From the NCBI GenBank assembly GCA_958296055.1, contig CATQHS010000001.1, forward strand, positions 942,277 to 1,006,276: a stretch of DNA of 64,000 nt, written 5' to 3'. Within the stretch, counting starts at the first letter, position 1; every line of letters begins with the position of its first letter. This DNA is from an uncultured Acidimicrobiales bacterium (GTDB taxonomy: Bacteria; Actinomycetota; Acidimicrobiia; Acidimicrobiales; Aldehydirespiratoraceae). The position numbers were made by a program, and so were the translations under genes. The notes below the pieces were generated by a model. That model saw only the letters and a program-made list of their open reading frames with translations. It was not told where the DNA came from and made no database searches. Below, one piece after another: positions 32,908 through 40,942 of the stretch.

Positions 32908-34256
32908 TCCGGCGTCTCCCCGGTCCGGCGGCGGGCCGCGGCCTCAACCACTGCGTCGACCATGGCCCCGGCCGAGCCGAGGGCGGGCCGGTCCAGGTCG
33001 GCCAGGTCGTCGGGCTCGGCCGCCCCGGCCAGCGCTTCGGCCAGCGGGCGGCCGGTGAGGCGGGCCTGTTGGTAGGCCTGCTGGAGCCGGTCCTGGGCCC
33101 GGTGCTTGCCCAGCCGGGCCGACAGCCGCCGCAGCAGCTCCTGGGATCCGAACTCCGAGGCGGGGCCGCCCTCGCCGAGGTTGGCGGCCATGGCCCCGGC
33201 GTTCACCTCGAGGCCCTCGGTCAGGGTGCGGGCCATCCCGAGCTGGGCCAGCAGGTAGTGGCTCAGCTCGGGCACCAGAGCCCACTCGGTCTTCCAGGTC
33301 CGGCCGTCCCGCTCGTGGTCGCCGATCATGGTCTCGGTGAGCACGCCGGCCGCCGAGCGCACCAGCCGGGCCAGAGTGACGATCTGCTCGCTGCCCTCGG
33401 GGTTGCGCTTGTGGGGCATGGTGATGCTGCCGACCGTGCCCGGCGAGGCCGCCTCGGCCACCTCGCCGATCTCGCCGCGCTGCAGGTTGTAGACCTCGTT
33501 GGCCATCCGGCCCAGCGTGGCCGAGGCCAGAGCGGCGTTGGCGGCCAGCTCGGCCACCCGGTCCCGGGCGGTGAGCCAGGAGATGGCCGGCTCGCCCAGG
33601 CCCAGCCGGGCGCAGAAGCGCCGCCGCAGCTCCGGGCCGTCGGGGCCGTAGAAGCCCAGCACCCCCACCGCCCCGGCGAGCTGCCCGACCAGCAGGCGGG
33701 GCCGGCTCTGGCGCCAGCGGTCGAGGTGGCGGGCGATCTCGTCGGCCCACGACGCCGCCTTGAACCCGAAGGTGATGGGCGCACCGGGCTGGCCGTGGGT
33801 CCGCCCGGCCATGGGCGTGTCCCGGTGGCGGCGGGCTAGGTCCAGCAGGCGGCCCTCGACGGTCCACAGATCGCGCCAGGCCAGCGACCCGACCGCTTTC
33901 ATCTCCAGCGCCAGGGAGGTGTCGGAGACGTCCTGCACGGTGGCGCCGTAGTAGACGTGCTCTCGGGCGGGCTCGGGCAGCCGGGCCTGGAGCTCGCGCA
34001 CCAGTCCCAGGGTGGAGTGCGAGGTGCGCCGGGTCTCGGCCGCCACCGCCTCCAGGTCCAGGGCCGCCGGGTCGAGCCCGGCGATGGCGGCCGCGGAGGA
34101 CTCGGGGATGATCTGAAACTCGGCCTGGGCCGCGGCCAGGGCCTTCAGGACGGCCACCCAGCGGGCTGTCCGGGCCCTCTCGCCGAAGATGGCCCGGGAC
34201 TCGGGGGTGGACCAGCCGTGCCCGTATACGGCCGAGTCGATCAGGTGCGCGTCCAC
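32898..34256 (-). CDS. adenylosuccinate-lyase/PcaB-like lyase
   Basis: A 452-residue protein. Superfamily regions: HSTLGLVRELQ and YYGATVQDVSDTSLAL, AGRTHGQPGAPITFGFKAASW, then GSITMPHKRNPEGSEQIVTL, the PurB/PcaB version of the signature loop. GTG 34256 follows GAGG and opens the conserved part. The family performs beta-eliminations of fumarate or related acids; 3-carboxymuconate cycloisomerase and adenylosuccinate lyase are its best-known members. Next to a phosphosulfolactate synthase it is a candidate for phosphate elimination to a sulfoacrylate-type product. Overlaps both neighbours. Confidence 0.8.
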   Translation of the reverse strand: MDAHLIDSAVYGHGWSTPESRAIFGERARTARWVAVLKALAAAQAEFQIIPESSAAAIAGLDPAALDLEAVAAETRRTSHSTLGLVRELQARLPEPAREHVYYGATVQDVSDTSLALEMKAVGSLAWRDLWTVEGRLLDLARRHRDTPMAGRTHGQPGAPITFGFKAASWADEIARHLDRWRQSRPRLLVGQLAGAVGVLGFYGPDGPELRRRFCARLGLGEPAISWLTARDRVAELAANAALASATLGRMANEVYNLQRGEIGEVAEAASPGTVGSITMPHKRNPEGSEQIVTLARLVRSAAGVLTETMIGDHERDGRTWKTEWALVPELSHYLLAQLGMARTLTEGLEVNAGAMAANLGEGGPASEFGSQELLRRLSARLGKHRAQDRLQQAYQQARLTGRPLAEALAGAAEPDDLADLDRPALGSAGAMVDAVVEAAARRRTGETPEWE

Positions 34257-35266
34257 GCTCCGGCCCTCTCGCCGACCAGGAGTTCGAGGGCTTGGCGGAC
34301 CTCGCCCAGCGTGGCCCCCCAGGGCACCCACACCGCTCCGGGGTGGCGCTCCACCCCCTCCTCCAGCAGGCAGCACCGGCTCAGCACCAAGGCACCCGGG
34401 GCGGCGGCGCCCGGAGCGGCGGGGGCGACTGGGGCACCACTCGGGCCGCTCGCATCGGGGGAGGCGCCGTCACCGGCGAGGATGCCGGGGCCGACGAACC
34501 GGCGGGGGCACCAGTCGACGACCCCCGCCGGCGCGGCACCGTAGAACCAGTCGTGTATCCGCCGGGACCGCTCGCACCCCAGCAGGGTCCAGGGCCCGGC
34601 CGGCTCGGGTCGCTCGTCCAGGTACGACACCGCCGCGCCGTCGATGTCCACCCCTCCGCCCCGGCAGGGCACCAGCACCGGTTGCGGGCCGCCTCCGGGC
34701 TCAGGCGACCGTCGGCGGGCCTCGGCCAGCAGGTCCCGGCTGTCGATGATCTGTTCGGTCACGGTCACGGGGGGGAGCTCTTCGGTGCTGTCGAGGACCC
34801 GGCGCACCTGGTCGGCCAGCTTGGACGGCGCCGGGGGCACCACGTCCACCACCGTCACCTCTATGGGATCGGGGTTGAGGATGAAGCTGATATGGGAGTA
34901 CCGGCCCTCCACCACCACGCAGCGGGCGCCGGGGCAGCGCTGGGCCGCGGCGGCTAGATGCGAGGCGATGCCGGGGTCGGCCCGGTCGTCGCGCACGTAG
35001 GCGCACTCCTCGGCGCCGGCCAGCACCCGGGCGGCGGGCGCGGGCGAGAACAGGTCGGCGCTGCCGTCGCGGGCCAGCTCCACCAAGGCGACCCGCTCGG
35101 GCCGGTCCCGGCGGCGGGCGACCACGAACCGGGTCCTCACGTAGGCCTCCCGGCCGGTGAAGTGGGCGGTGAGAGAGGCAGGGTCCAGGCTGTCCACGGC
35201 CGCCACCGACACCTGCCGGTACCGGGACGCGGTGACGTTGGGAGCGGCGGGGTCCAGCTCGAACAC
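34241..35266 (-). CDS. unknown protein of the coenzyme-M-like operon
   Basis: A 341-residue protein starting MFELDPAAPNVTASRYRQVS (GTG 35266). The middle has YSHISFILNPDPIEVTVVDVVPP, SKLADQVRRVLDSTEELPPV and LVPCRGGGVDIDGAAVSYLDE. Later cysteines occur at LLGCERSRRIHDWFYG, VDWCPRRFVG and LSRCCLLEEGV, possibly metal ligands. A Pro/Ala-rich insert (about 275-300) precedes the last 40 residues. I recognise no named family. It sits between the ComA-type gene and the lyases, with tight spacing, so it is probably an enzyme or assembly factor of the same pathway. Confidence 0.65.
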   Translation of the reverse strand: MFELDPAAPNVTASRYRQVSVAAVDSLDPASLTAHFTGREAYVRTRFVVARRRDRPERVALVELARDGSADLFSPAPAARVLAGAEECAYVRDDRADPGIASHLAAAAQRCPGARCVVVEGRYSHISFILNPDPIEVTVVDVVPPAPSKLADQVRRVLDSTEELPPVTVTEQIIDSRDLLAEARRRSPEPGGGPQPVLVPCRGGGVDIDGAAVSYLDERPEPAGPWTLLGCERSRRIHDWFYGAAPAGVVDWCPRRFVGPGILAGDGASPDASGPSGAPVAPAAPGAAAPGALVLSRCCLLEEGVERHPGAVWVPWGATLGEVRQALELLVGERAGAWTRT

Positions 35267-35275
35267 GGCTCCGGC

Positions 35276-36154
35276 CTAGTTCGGCCGGCCAAGGCCGGGG
35301 CCGGGGGCAGCCGAAGCACCGGCGGAGCCGGAAGCGGCCATGGCCTCGGAAGCGTCGAGGGCGGAGGGCGGGGCGGCGGGGGTCCGGGTCAGGAGCGTCA
35401 TGGTGTCGGAGCGGAGCCCGAGCCGGAGCGCCTCGGTTCCCAGCACCTCCTCGGGGGCGACGTTGGCCAGGTTGGCGTTCGGGCCGAACCGGTTGATCAG
35501 CCAGGCCTGCTGGGACCGCCTCGGGGCCTCGTAGATCACCGGCGTCTCACCGCCCAGTGCCTCCAGGGCCTCCACCAGGTCGGTCCGCACCGAGCCGTCG
35601 GGGCCGTACAGGCCGACCGTGCCGCTCTCGCGGCCCTCGGCCACCAGCCACGAAGCGCCGCTGTCGGCGTCGCGGCGGGCCTCTTCCACCCAGTCGGCGG
35701 GTCGGACCGGGTCGCCGGGGTCCTTGCTCCCGATCTCGGCGAACACCTCGAACCCCCGGCCGCGGGCCGCGGCGATGATCTCCCGCTTGGCCCCGGCGGG
35801 CAGGCCGGCCGCGCCCCGGGACACCTCGACGCAGTCGAACCCGGCTCCGCCGGCCCAGTCGAGGAAGCCGTCCACTCGGTTCTGGAGCCAGGCCGCCTCC
35901 AGCAGCGTGCCGCCCGGGCAGGCCTTGACGCCGCCGCGTCGGAGGGCCTTGAGCTTGGCGGCCAGGTCGGGGTCCACGTAGGCGGTGCCGAACCCGAACT
36001 TCCACACGTCGACGATGGACCCGACCGAGTCCAGCCGGGCTTCCATGACCGTGGGCGGTGTGCCCTTGTCGAGCACGTGGGTTATCCCGGCCCGACGGGG
36101 CTTGGCGGCGCGGGCGGCTAAGTCCAGGAACCGGGGCGGGTCGGCGGCGGGCAT
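35276..36154 (-). CDS. comA: phosphosulfolactate synthase ComA/XcbB1-type
   Basis: A 292-residue protein: KPRRAGITHVLDKGTPP, IVDVWKFGFGTAYVDPDL, then GVKACPGGTLLEAAW and FDCVEVSRGAAGLP, matching the ComA TIM-barrel family (KPRxxGxTHVIDKG, DxxKxGWGTS, GGTLFE). ComA adds sulfite to phosphoenolpyruvate to form phosphosulfolactate, the first step of coenzyme M synthesis in methanogens and, as XcbB1, in Xanthobacter. The C-terminal 30 residues are a low-complexity Ala/Gly tail. ATG 36154 has GGAG upstream; GTG 36172 is the alternative. Confidence 0.9.
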   Translation of the reverse strand: MPAADPPRFLDLAARAAKPRRAGITHVLDKGTPPTVMEARLDSVGSIVDVWKFGFGTAYVDPDLAAKLKALRRGGVKACPGGTLLEAAWLQNRVDGFLDWAGGAGFDCVEVSRGAAGLPAGAKREIIAAARGRGFEVFAEIGSKDPGDPVRPADWVEEARRDADSGASWLVAEGRESGTVGLYGPDGSVRTDLVEALEALGGETPVIYEAPRRSQQAWLINRFGPNANLANVAPEEVLGTEALRLGLRSDTMTLLTRTPAAPPSALDASEAMAASGSAGASAAPGPGLGRPN

Positions 36155-36176
36155 CGGAGGCGGTCTCCTCACCGCA

Positions 36177-37136
36177 TCATGCGAGCGGGGCTCCGGCTGG
36201 CGAGGGCCGGGCCAACCGGTGAACGGCGGCGGGCGGCGGGCCGGCGACCACCGGCTGAGGGTCCGGCGGGCGAGCCGGGAGTTCTAAAACGGCCAAGGCC
36301 AAGCCGGCCAGGAGGGCCCGGCCCGAAGAGGCGCCTACCCCGGCTAAGTCTCGGGCCGCCCGAGCCAGCCCGGCTCGGTCGCCGGACGCGGCCGCCTCCA
36401 GCACGGCATGGGCGGGTTCGATGCTCGAGCCTCGCGCCGCCCATTTGAGGAAGGCCCGGCTCAGATCGCTGGTGCGGGCCCGCCCCGCCAGCCGCCGCAG
36501 AGCCGGGCGGCGGCGGCGGTCAGCGGCGGCGACCAGCATGATCCCGGCCAGGGCGTCGTCGCCAGCCGGGGTCAGCCCGCCGCCGCGGCCCTCCAGTTGG
36601 CGGCAGGCCGAGGCCAGGTCGCCGGCGCGGACCGCGGCCTTCGCCTCGTCCCAGACACCGGCCAGGTCCGGCTCGACCGGGGGCACGGCACCAGCCCAGA
36701 CCGAGGGGTGGAAGCCCAGACCGTCCGGCAGGGCCGGGTCCCAGAGCCGGGCGCCGCCCCAGTCGATCTCGATCCCGCCCGCGGCCAGAACCGTCCCGGC
36801 GGCGGCGACCCGGTCCCCCGCCGCGGGCAGTCTGTGCCGGGATTCCGTCACCAGATGCAGCGGCCCGGGCCAGGCCCCCGGGCCCAGCACCGCGAAGAGG
36901 GCGCCGCCGTCGCCGGCCACATAGAACCCGGTCCTGAAGACCCCCGCCACCCGGCCGGTGAATCCCGGGCCCGGAGCCCTCACGGCCTCTGCCACCCCGG
37001 CCCCCACCGACACCGCGGCAGAGGCGGCGGTCCCCGCCGTCTGGGGCGACACGGCGACAGCGGTCCTCAACGGGGGCGGCGACCCGGCGGAGGCGGTCCC
37101 CGCCGTCTGAGGCGACACGGCGACAGCGGTCCTCAA
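36177..37136 (-). CDS. DUF2877 (YlbF-like) protein
   Basis: About 270 residues of clear family sequence from roughly residue 45: FTGRVAGVFRTGFYVAGD, GLTPAGDDALAGIMLVAAADRR (DUF2877 hallmark LTPxGDDxLxG) and LLAGLALAVLE. In E. coli the YlbF homologue belongs, with FdrA and YlbE, to oxamate carbamoyltransferase. The start is uncertain: TTG 37136 overlaps the upstream stop as TTGA, but a 66-bp in-frame duplication (PLRTAVAVSPQTAGTA twice) has extended the front; GTG 37013 would avoid it. It is the second gene of the operon that contains the ComA-type enzyme. Confidence 0.7.
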   Translation of the reverse strand: MRTAVAVSPQTAGTASAGSPPPLRTAVAVSPQTAGTAASAAVSVGAGVAEAVRAPGPGFTGRVAGVFRTGFYVAGDGGALFAVLGPGAWPGPLHLVTESRHRLPAAGDRVAAAGTVLAAGGIEIDWGGARLWDPALPDGLGFHPSVWAGAVPPVEPDLAGVWDEAKAAVRAGDLASACRQLEGRGGGLTPAGDDALAGIMLVAAADRRRRPALRRLAGRARTSDLSRAFLKWAARGSSIEPAHAVLEAAASGDRAGLARAARDLAGVGASSGRALLAGLALAVLELPARPPDPQPVVAGPPPAAVHRLARPSPAGAPLA

Positions 37137-37141
37137 CGGGG
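37026..37141. repeat. tandem duplication at the DUF1116/DUF2877 junction
   Basis: Copies 37026-37075 and 37092-37141 (50 bp, period 66) differ at one base. The right copy carries the real DUF1116 stop codon and the left copy is a relic of that gene end, read in frame as part of DUF2877. Confidence 0.9.
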
Positions 37142-38551
37142 AGGCTCGTCGTGGGCGAGCCGCTCGTCCAAGTCGAGCAGGGCGGCCACGAAGCACTCGA
37201 TGGGGGCCCGAGCCACGCCGGCCCCTACCTGCCCGGAGCCGTCGGAGACGTGGACGATCCCGGTGTTGACCGCCGGGGTGATCGAGGTCTCCACCACCCG
37301 CCGGACGTCGATCCCCAGCGGGGTGCCGGCGTTGTCCATGATGGGCAGGCGGAACCGGGAGCTCTCGCCCGCGCATATGCGGCCCATCTTGGCGGTCACG
37401 GCCATGGCGTCGGCCATGCGGCCGCCGAGGAAGCCAGCCACTGCGGGCGAACCGGCCGAGGCGGGGCCGCCCAGCCCCACCAGCTCCACCACCGCGCTGT
37501 CGCCGATGTCGGGGGCGCTGGTTTCGGGACCCTGGCCGGGGTAGTACAAGGCGTCCTGCACGGGCGGGGCCGGGGCCAGGAACCACCGGTCCCGGTGGCC
37601 GGGCAGGCGGACGCCGTAGGTGGTGCCGTTGCGGGCCATGGTGGTGACCACGCTCGAGTCGGGCACCTCGGAGGCCCACTCGACCAGGGCCCGGGCCCCG
37701 GCCATGGCTACGTTGAGGAACATCAGATGGTTGGAGGCAATGAAGTCGGCCGCCTCGCCGAGCCGGTCGTGGCCGGACCGGACCAGGTGCGGGAGCAGGT
37801 CTCGCAGGAACAGGTTGGTGGTGGCCTGGACCCTCATGTGCACGTCGTCGCCCATGACGATGCCCTGAGCGGCCAGCGAGCAGACATCCACCGGGCCGGA
37901 GCGGTCCAGGGCGGCGGCCAGCACCGGGCCGAGGACATCGCGCAGGAAGCGGAGCCGCTCGACCGCGGGGGGCGAGTCCACCCCGAACCACGGCACCTCA
38001 CCCGAGCCCTGGTTGAGGCTGGAGTAGGCGACGGCCGACCCCTCCTCGAGGGCGACGACGTACACCGGCGCCGACGGCCCGATGGCGGTGGCCATGGGCA
38101 CCACCGCCCGGTGCTCGTTGGCGGGCTCGAGGCTCACCTCGCCCGCCTCCACCAGGCGGGTGGCCGCGCTCCGGTCGGGGGCCCATCCCTCGGCTATCAC
38201 CGCGGCCCGCACCGAGCGCTGCAGGGGGTCGCACATGTCGTCCCAGGCGATGGCCGGGCCGCAGTGCAGGACGGTCCGGTCGCCGAAGCCGGGCACCACC
38301 GCCCCGGCCCGGTCTACCCCCACCAGCTTCGGGGCCCCCTGGTCGAGCCGGCGGACTGCCTCAGCGTTGGCCGCATCCACCCGGTGGGCTTGGGGCCCGT
38401 ACAGGCGGGCCAGGGCGGCCACGGCCGCGCCGTCGCCGTCGGCGGGGATGCGCCAGTCGACGACCGTGGCGGCCGCGCCCTGGTCGCGGACGGCCGCGGC
38501 GAAGCGGTCCAGCCCGACGCTGACGACCTCGACCCGTTCCGGCAGCTTCAT
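37133..38551 (-). CDS. DUF1116 (YlbE/YahG-like) protein
   Basis: A 472-residue protein: LVGVDRAGAVVPGFGDRTVLHCGPAIAWDDMCDP, MVxxxANEHRAVVPMATAIGPSAPVYV, CSLAAQGIVMGDDVHMRVQATTNLF, NHLMFLNVAMAGARALVEWA and TTMARNGTTYGVRL are classic DUF1116 blocks. YlbE of E. coli acts with FdrA and YlbF as oxamate carbamoyltransferase; no FdrA gene is seen here. The start ATG 38551 is preferred (leaderless-type TACCGT 9 nt upstream). It opens a six-gene minus-strand operon: DUF1116, DUF2877, ComA-type, unknown, and two lyases. Confidence 0.85.
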   Translation of the reverse strand: MKLPERVEVVSVGLDRFAAAVRDQGAAATVVDWRIPADGDGAAVAALARLYGPQAHRVDAANAEAVRRLDQGAPKLVGVDRAGAVVPGFGDRTVLHCGPAIAWDDMCDPLQRSVRAAVIAEGWAPDRSAATRLVEAGEVSLEPANEHRAVVPMATAIGPSAPVYVVALEEGSAVAYSSLNQGSGEVPWFGVDSPPAVERLRFLRDVLGPVLAAALDRSGPVDVCSLAAQGIVMGDDVHMRVQATTNLFLRDLLPHLVRSGHDRLGEAADFIASNHLMFLNVAMAGARALVEWASEVPDSSVVTTMARNGTTYGVRLPGHRDRWFLAPAPPVQDALYYPGQGPETSAPDIGDSAVVELVGLGGPASAGSPAVAGFLGGRMADAMAVTAKMGRICAGESSRFRLPIMDNAGTPLGIDVRRVVETSITPAVNTGIVHVSDGSGQVGAGVARAPIECFVAALLDLDERLAHDEPPR

Positions 38552-38558
38552 CGGCTCC

Positions 38559-38588
38559 GTACGGTACGGCACATCGGTACGGTACGGC
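38559..38588. promoter_or_regulatory. duplicated two-way promoter, TACGGTA cores
   Basis: GTACGGTACGGC occurs at 38559-38570 and 38577-38588 (period 18). Each copy holds TACGGTA, which reads as a TANNNT -10 box on both strands (TACGGT forward, TACCGT reverse). The left copy is 9 nt from ATG 38551 (minus), the right copy 6 nt from ATG 38590 (plus). Confidence 0.5.
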
Positions 38589-38589
38589 C

Positions 38590-39687
38590 ATGTCCGAGGC
38601 GGACCGGCCGGGCGCGGGGCCTCCTGATTCGAGCCCGGCGGCGGAAGCGCAAGCCGGGTCCTGGGAGTCAGAAGCCGAGTCAGGGCCGGAAGCCGGGTCG
38701 GAAGCGCAAGCCGGGTCAGGGCCAGTCGATCTGACCGATCTGGCCGGGCTGGCGGCCGTCGTCCGCGCCCACGCCGGCCTGACCGGGAAGCGGCCGATCG
38801 GCGCCGTCGGGGGCTTCGTCGATGCCTCGGACCCCGTGGGCGGGCCCGGCGACGACGCCGCCGTGGTGGAGATGTCGGGCCGGTTGGCAGTGGCCTGCGG
38901 CGAGGCGATGCAGCCCGCCTTCGTGAGGGCCGACCCCCGGGGGGCGGGAATGGCCGCGGTGCTGGCCAACGTCAACGACGTGGCGGCCATGGGGGCCGTG
39001 CCCCGGGCCGTCGTGAACACCGTGGTGGCATCGGCATCGGTAGCAGCCGAGGCGCTGCAGGGCATGGCCGACGCCGCCGCCCTCTACGGCGTGCCGGTGG
39101 TGGGCGGCCATCTCACCGAGCACGAGGGCGAGCCCGCCCTGTCGGCTTTCGCCGTCGGCGAGGTCGGCGGGCCGGACGAGGTGCTGTCGATCGCTCGGGC
39201 CGCCCCGGGCCAGGACTTGGTGTTCGCCTGTTGCACCGACGGCGAGATGCGATCCGACTTCGGCTTCTTCTCCACCCTGAGGAGCCAGGGCCCCCGCCTG
39301 GCCGACCACATCCGGCTGCCGGCCGCCGCCGCCCGGCGGGGCCTGGCCGCGGCGGCCCGGGACGTGAGCATGGCCGGGGCCGTCGGCTCGCTGGCCATGC
39401 TGCTCGAATACCGCCGGTTGGGCGCGGTGGTGGACCTAGACCGCCTGCCCGCCCCGGCCGGAGTGGATCTAGGCCGGTGGCTCACCTGCTTCCCCGCCTA
39501 CGCCTTCTGGTTCACCACCGACCGGCCCGACGAGTGCGCGGATTTGTTCCGCTCGGCCGGGCTCGCCGCGGCCGCAGTGGGGTCCGTAACCGGCGACGGA
39601 GTGCTCCGCCTGCGCCAAGGGGGCCGGACCTGCCCGGTCATCGACCTGACCCAGGAACCCGTCACCGGCCTCTGGCCCCTACGATGA
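38590..39687 (+). CDS. AIR-synthase-related (Sll0787-like / ThiL-PurM fold) protein
   Basis: A 365-residue protein: low-complexity first 45 residues (with a 57-bp-period repeat, SEAQAGSGP), then PIGAVGGFVDASDPVGGPGDDAAVVEM (Gly-rich nucleotide loop with GDDAA), AAVLANVNDVAAMGAVPRAVVNTV, PVVGGHLTEHEGEPALSAFAVGEV and the C-terminal domain. The PurM/ThiL/HypE superfamily uses ATP for cyclisation or phosphorylation. The Sll0787 branch belongs to the Nit1 nitrilase gene set, which would connect it to the Sll0783-type gene at 25.7 kb. It diverges from the ComA-type operon. Confidence 0.75.
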   Translation: MSEADRPGAGPPDSSPAAEAQAGSWESEAESGPEAGSEAQAGSGPVDLTDLAGLAAVVRAHAGLTGKRPIGAVGGFVDASDPVGGPGDDAAVVEMSGRLAVACGEAMQPAFVRADPRGAGMAAVLANVNDVAAMGAVPRAVVNTVVASASVAAEALQGMADAAALYGVPVVGGHLTEHEGEPALSAFAVGEVGGPDEVLSIARAAPGQDLVFACCTDGEMRSDFGFFSTLRSQGPRLADHIRLPAAAARRGLAAAARDVSMAGAVGSLAMLLEYRRLGAVVDLDRLPAPAGVDLGRWLTCFPAYAFWFTTDRPDECADLFRSAGLAAAAVGSVTGDGVLRLRQGGRTCPVIDLTQEPVTGLWPLR

Positions 39688-39691
39688 AGCC

Positions 39692-40942
39692 ATGAAGACA
39701 GATCTCGGGTACCTGCCCCCAGATCTAGGGTACCTGCCCCGGCTCCAGTCACGAGAAGAGTTCGTTGATTACTTGGAAGGCTTCGTCCCAAAAACGGAAG
39801 CCGAACTCGAAGAGGCCAAACCTGCCCGAAAATTAATCAAGACATACATGCTCGAGACTGCAAGTCAAAATCACATAACCCCCGACCTCGTGAGTCTGTT
39901 TCCAGAACGTATCAATCTTCATCGCTTGGACGATACGCTCTATCGTGTAGAAGATACAAACCACGATGGCAAAGTTGTCGGGCTCCTAGAGGAGCTAGAC
40001 GATCGGCACCCTGTCATATATACAACAATGAAGGCCGATGAAAGCAACAAATGGGCCCGAGAAGTCGTCGACAAAAACCCATGGCTCGATCGTCTATGGC
40101 TCTCATCACCAATCTTGTTTGAACTATGGAACCATGTGCAGCGTACTACTCCGCCTGATCGCTACGTTCGACTCGGTTTCGACCACGAAGCTCATTATGA
40201 GACATCCTCAAATATAGGAGAACTCGATCGCGACTCTGAGGATACAACTGATAATGAAGAAGAGGACGAAGTTCAAGGATTGATAGAACGTCGTCGGTCC
40301 AAGGTGACTGTCACTGAACGACTGATTATCCTGAAAGAAAAACTGGACCACTTCTTAGACCTCTATGACCCGCTGCATTCTCTCGTGCAACTTCAAGTTC
40401 CTAGCGGAGGCCGTGGCGGGCATTTATTCTATTATGACGGCCACGTTACTAATAGGAGTGATTCATTTCTAGAGCACCGTGCCGCTCTGAAGCTTATTCT
40501 CAAGTTCTACCGAAATATAACAGAACACGCTGAAAACCAGCTCTGGGTCAATACAACTAAGACAGACAATGATGCATACTATATGTACGGTTCTCCAGTA
40601 ACGATACAATTCAGTAATCCGTTAAGCAGCGCGACATTTGATCGATTCGTTGACTTAGGACTTAAAAGGCGGACTAGTCGATTTAGGATCGGTGGATATA
40701 TCACACGCCATGGACCAACTAAGATCCACATGGCTGCTATAGATCGCCATCTTTGGCAACCGCTACTCTTAGAGCTTACTAGCAAGCAACTACTAGTAGT
40801 TCTACCTCATGGAACTTGCGGCAATACTATCCATCGTCTGGTAACTAATGTACAAAGATCTTTAGACCCTAAAGTGAACGTGTGGCTTGGCAGTGAGCCC
40901 TATAAGTCAGTCATAGCTACATCCATGAAGGCCGTCGCGTGA
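39692..40942 (+). CDS. unknown protein, first gene of an AT-rich cassette
   Basis: A 416-residue protein without any family I know. It starts MKTDLGYLPPDLGYLPR, a 21-bp tandem repeat in the DNA. The centre carries an acidic stretch (DRDSEDTTDNEEEDEVQG), and the second half has VQLQVPSGGRGGHLFYYDGHV and RHLWQPLLLELTSKQLLVVLP. DNA is far more A/T-rich than the flanks, with codons rarely used by neighbours, so it is foreign. It starts 5 bp after the AIR-synthase stop and overlaps the next gene by 4 bases (GTGA), so the two form a unit. Confidence 0.75.
   Translation: MKTDLGYLPPDLGYLPRLQSREEFVDYLEGFVPKTEAELEEAKPARKLIKTYMLETASQNHITPDLVSLFPERINLHRLDDTLYRVEDTNHDGKVVGLLEELDDRHPVIYTTMKADESNKWAREVVDKNPWLDRLWLSSPILFELWNHVQRTTPPDRYVRLGFDHEAHYETSSNIGELDRDSEDTTDNEEEDEVQGLIERRRSKVTVTERLIILKEKLDHFLDLYDPLHSLVQLQVPSGGRGGHLFYYDGHVTNRSDSFLEHRAALKLILKFYRNITEHAENQLWVNTTKTDNDAYYMYGSPVTIQFSNPLSSATFDRFVDLGLKRRTSRFRIGGYITRHGPTKIHMAAIDRHLWQPLLLELTSKQLLVVLPHGTCGNTIHRLVTNVQRSLDPKVNVWLGSEPYKSVIATSMKAVA

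Noticed and set aside
31354..34256. Arginine biosynthesis (argH) or purine biosynthesis (purB) genes
   Set aside because: Superfamily motifs alone do not distinguish these; neighbours are ComA, DUF1116 and DUF2877 rather than arg or pur genes.
37026..37141. Possible CRISPR-like repeat
   Set aside because: Only two copies, 66-bp period, no further spacers; it is a simple in-frame duplication. No CRISPR array or cas gene was seen in the window.
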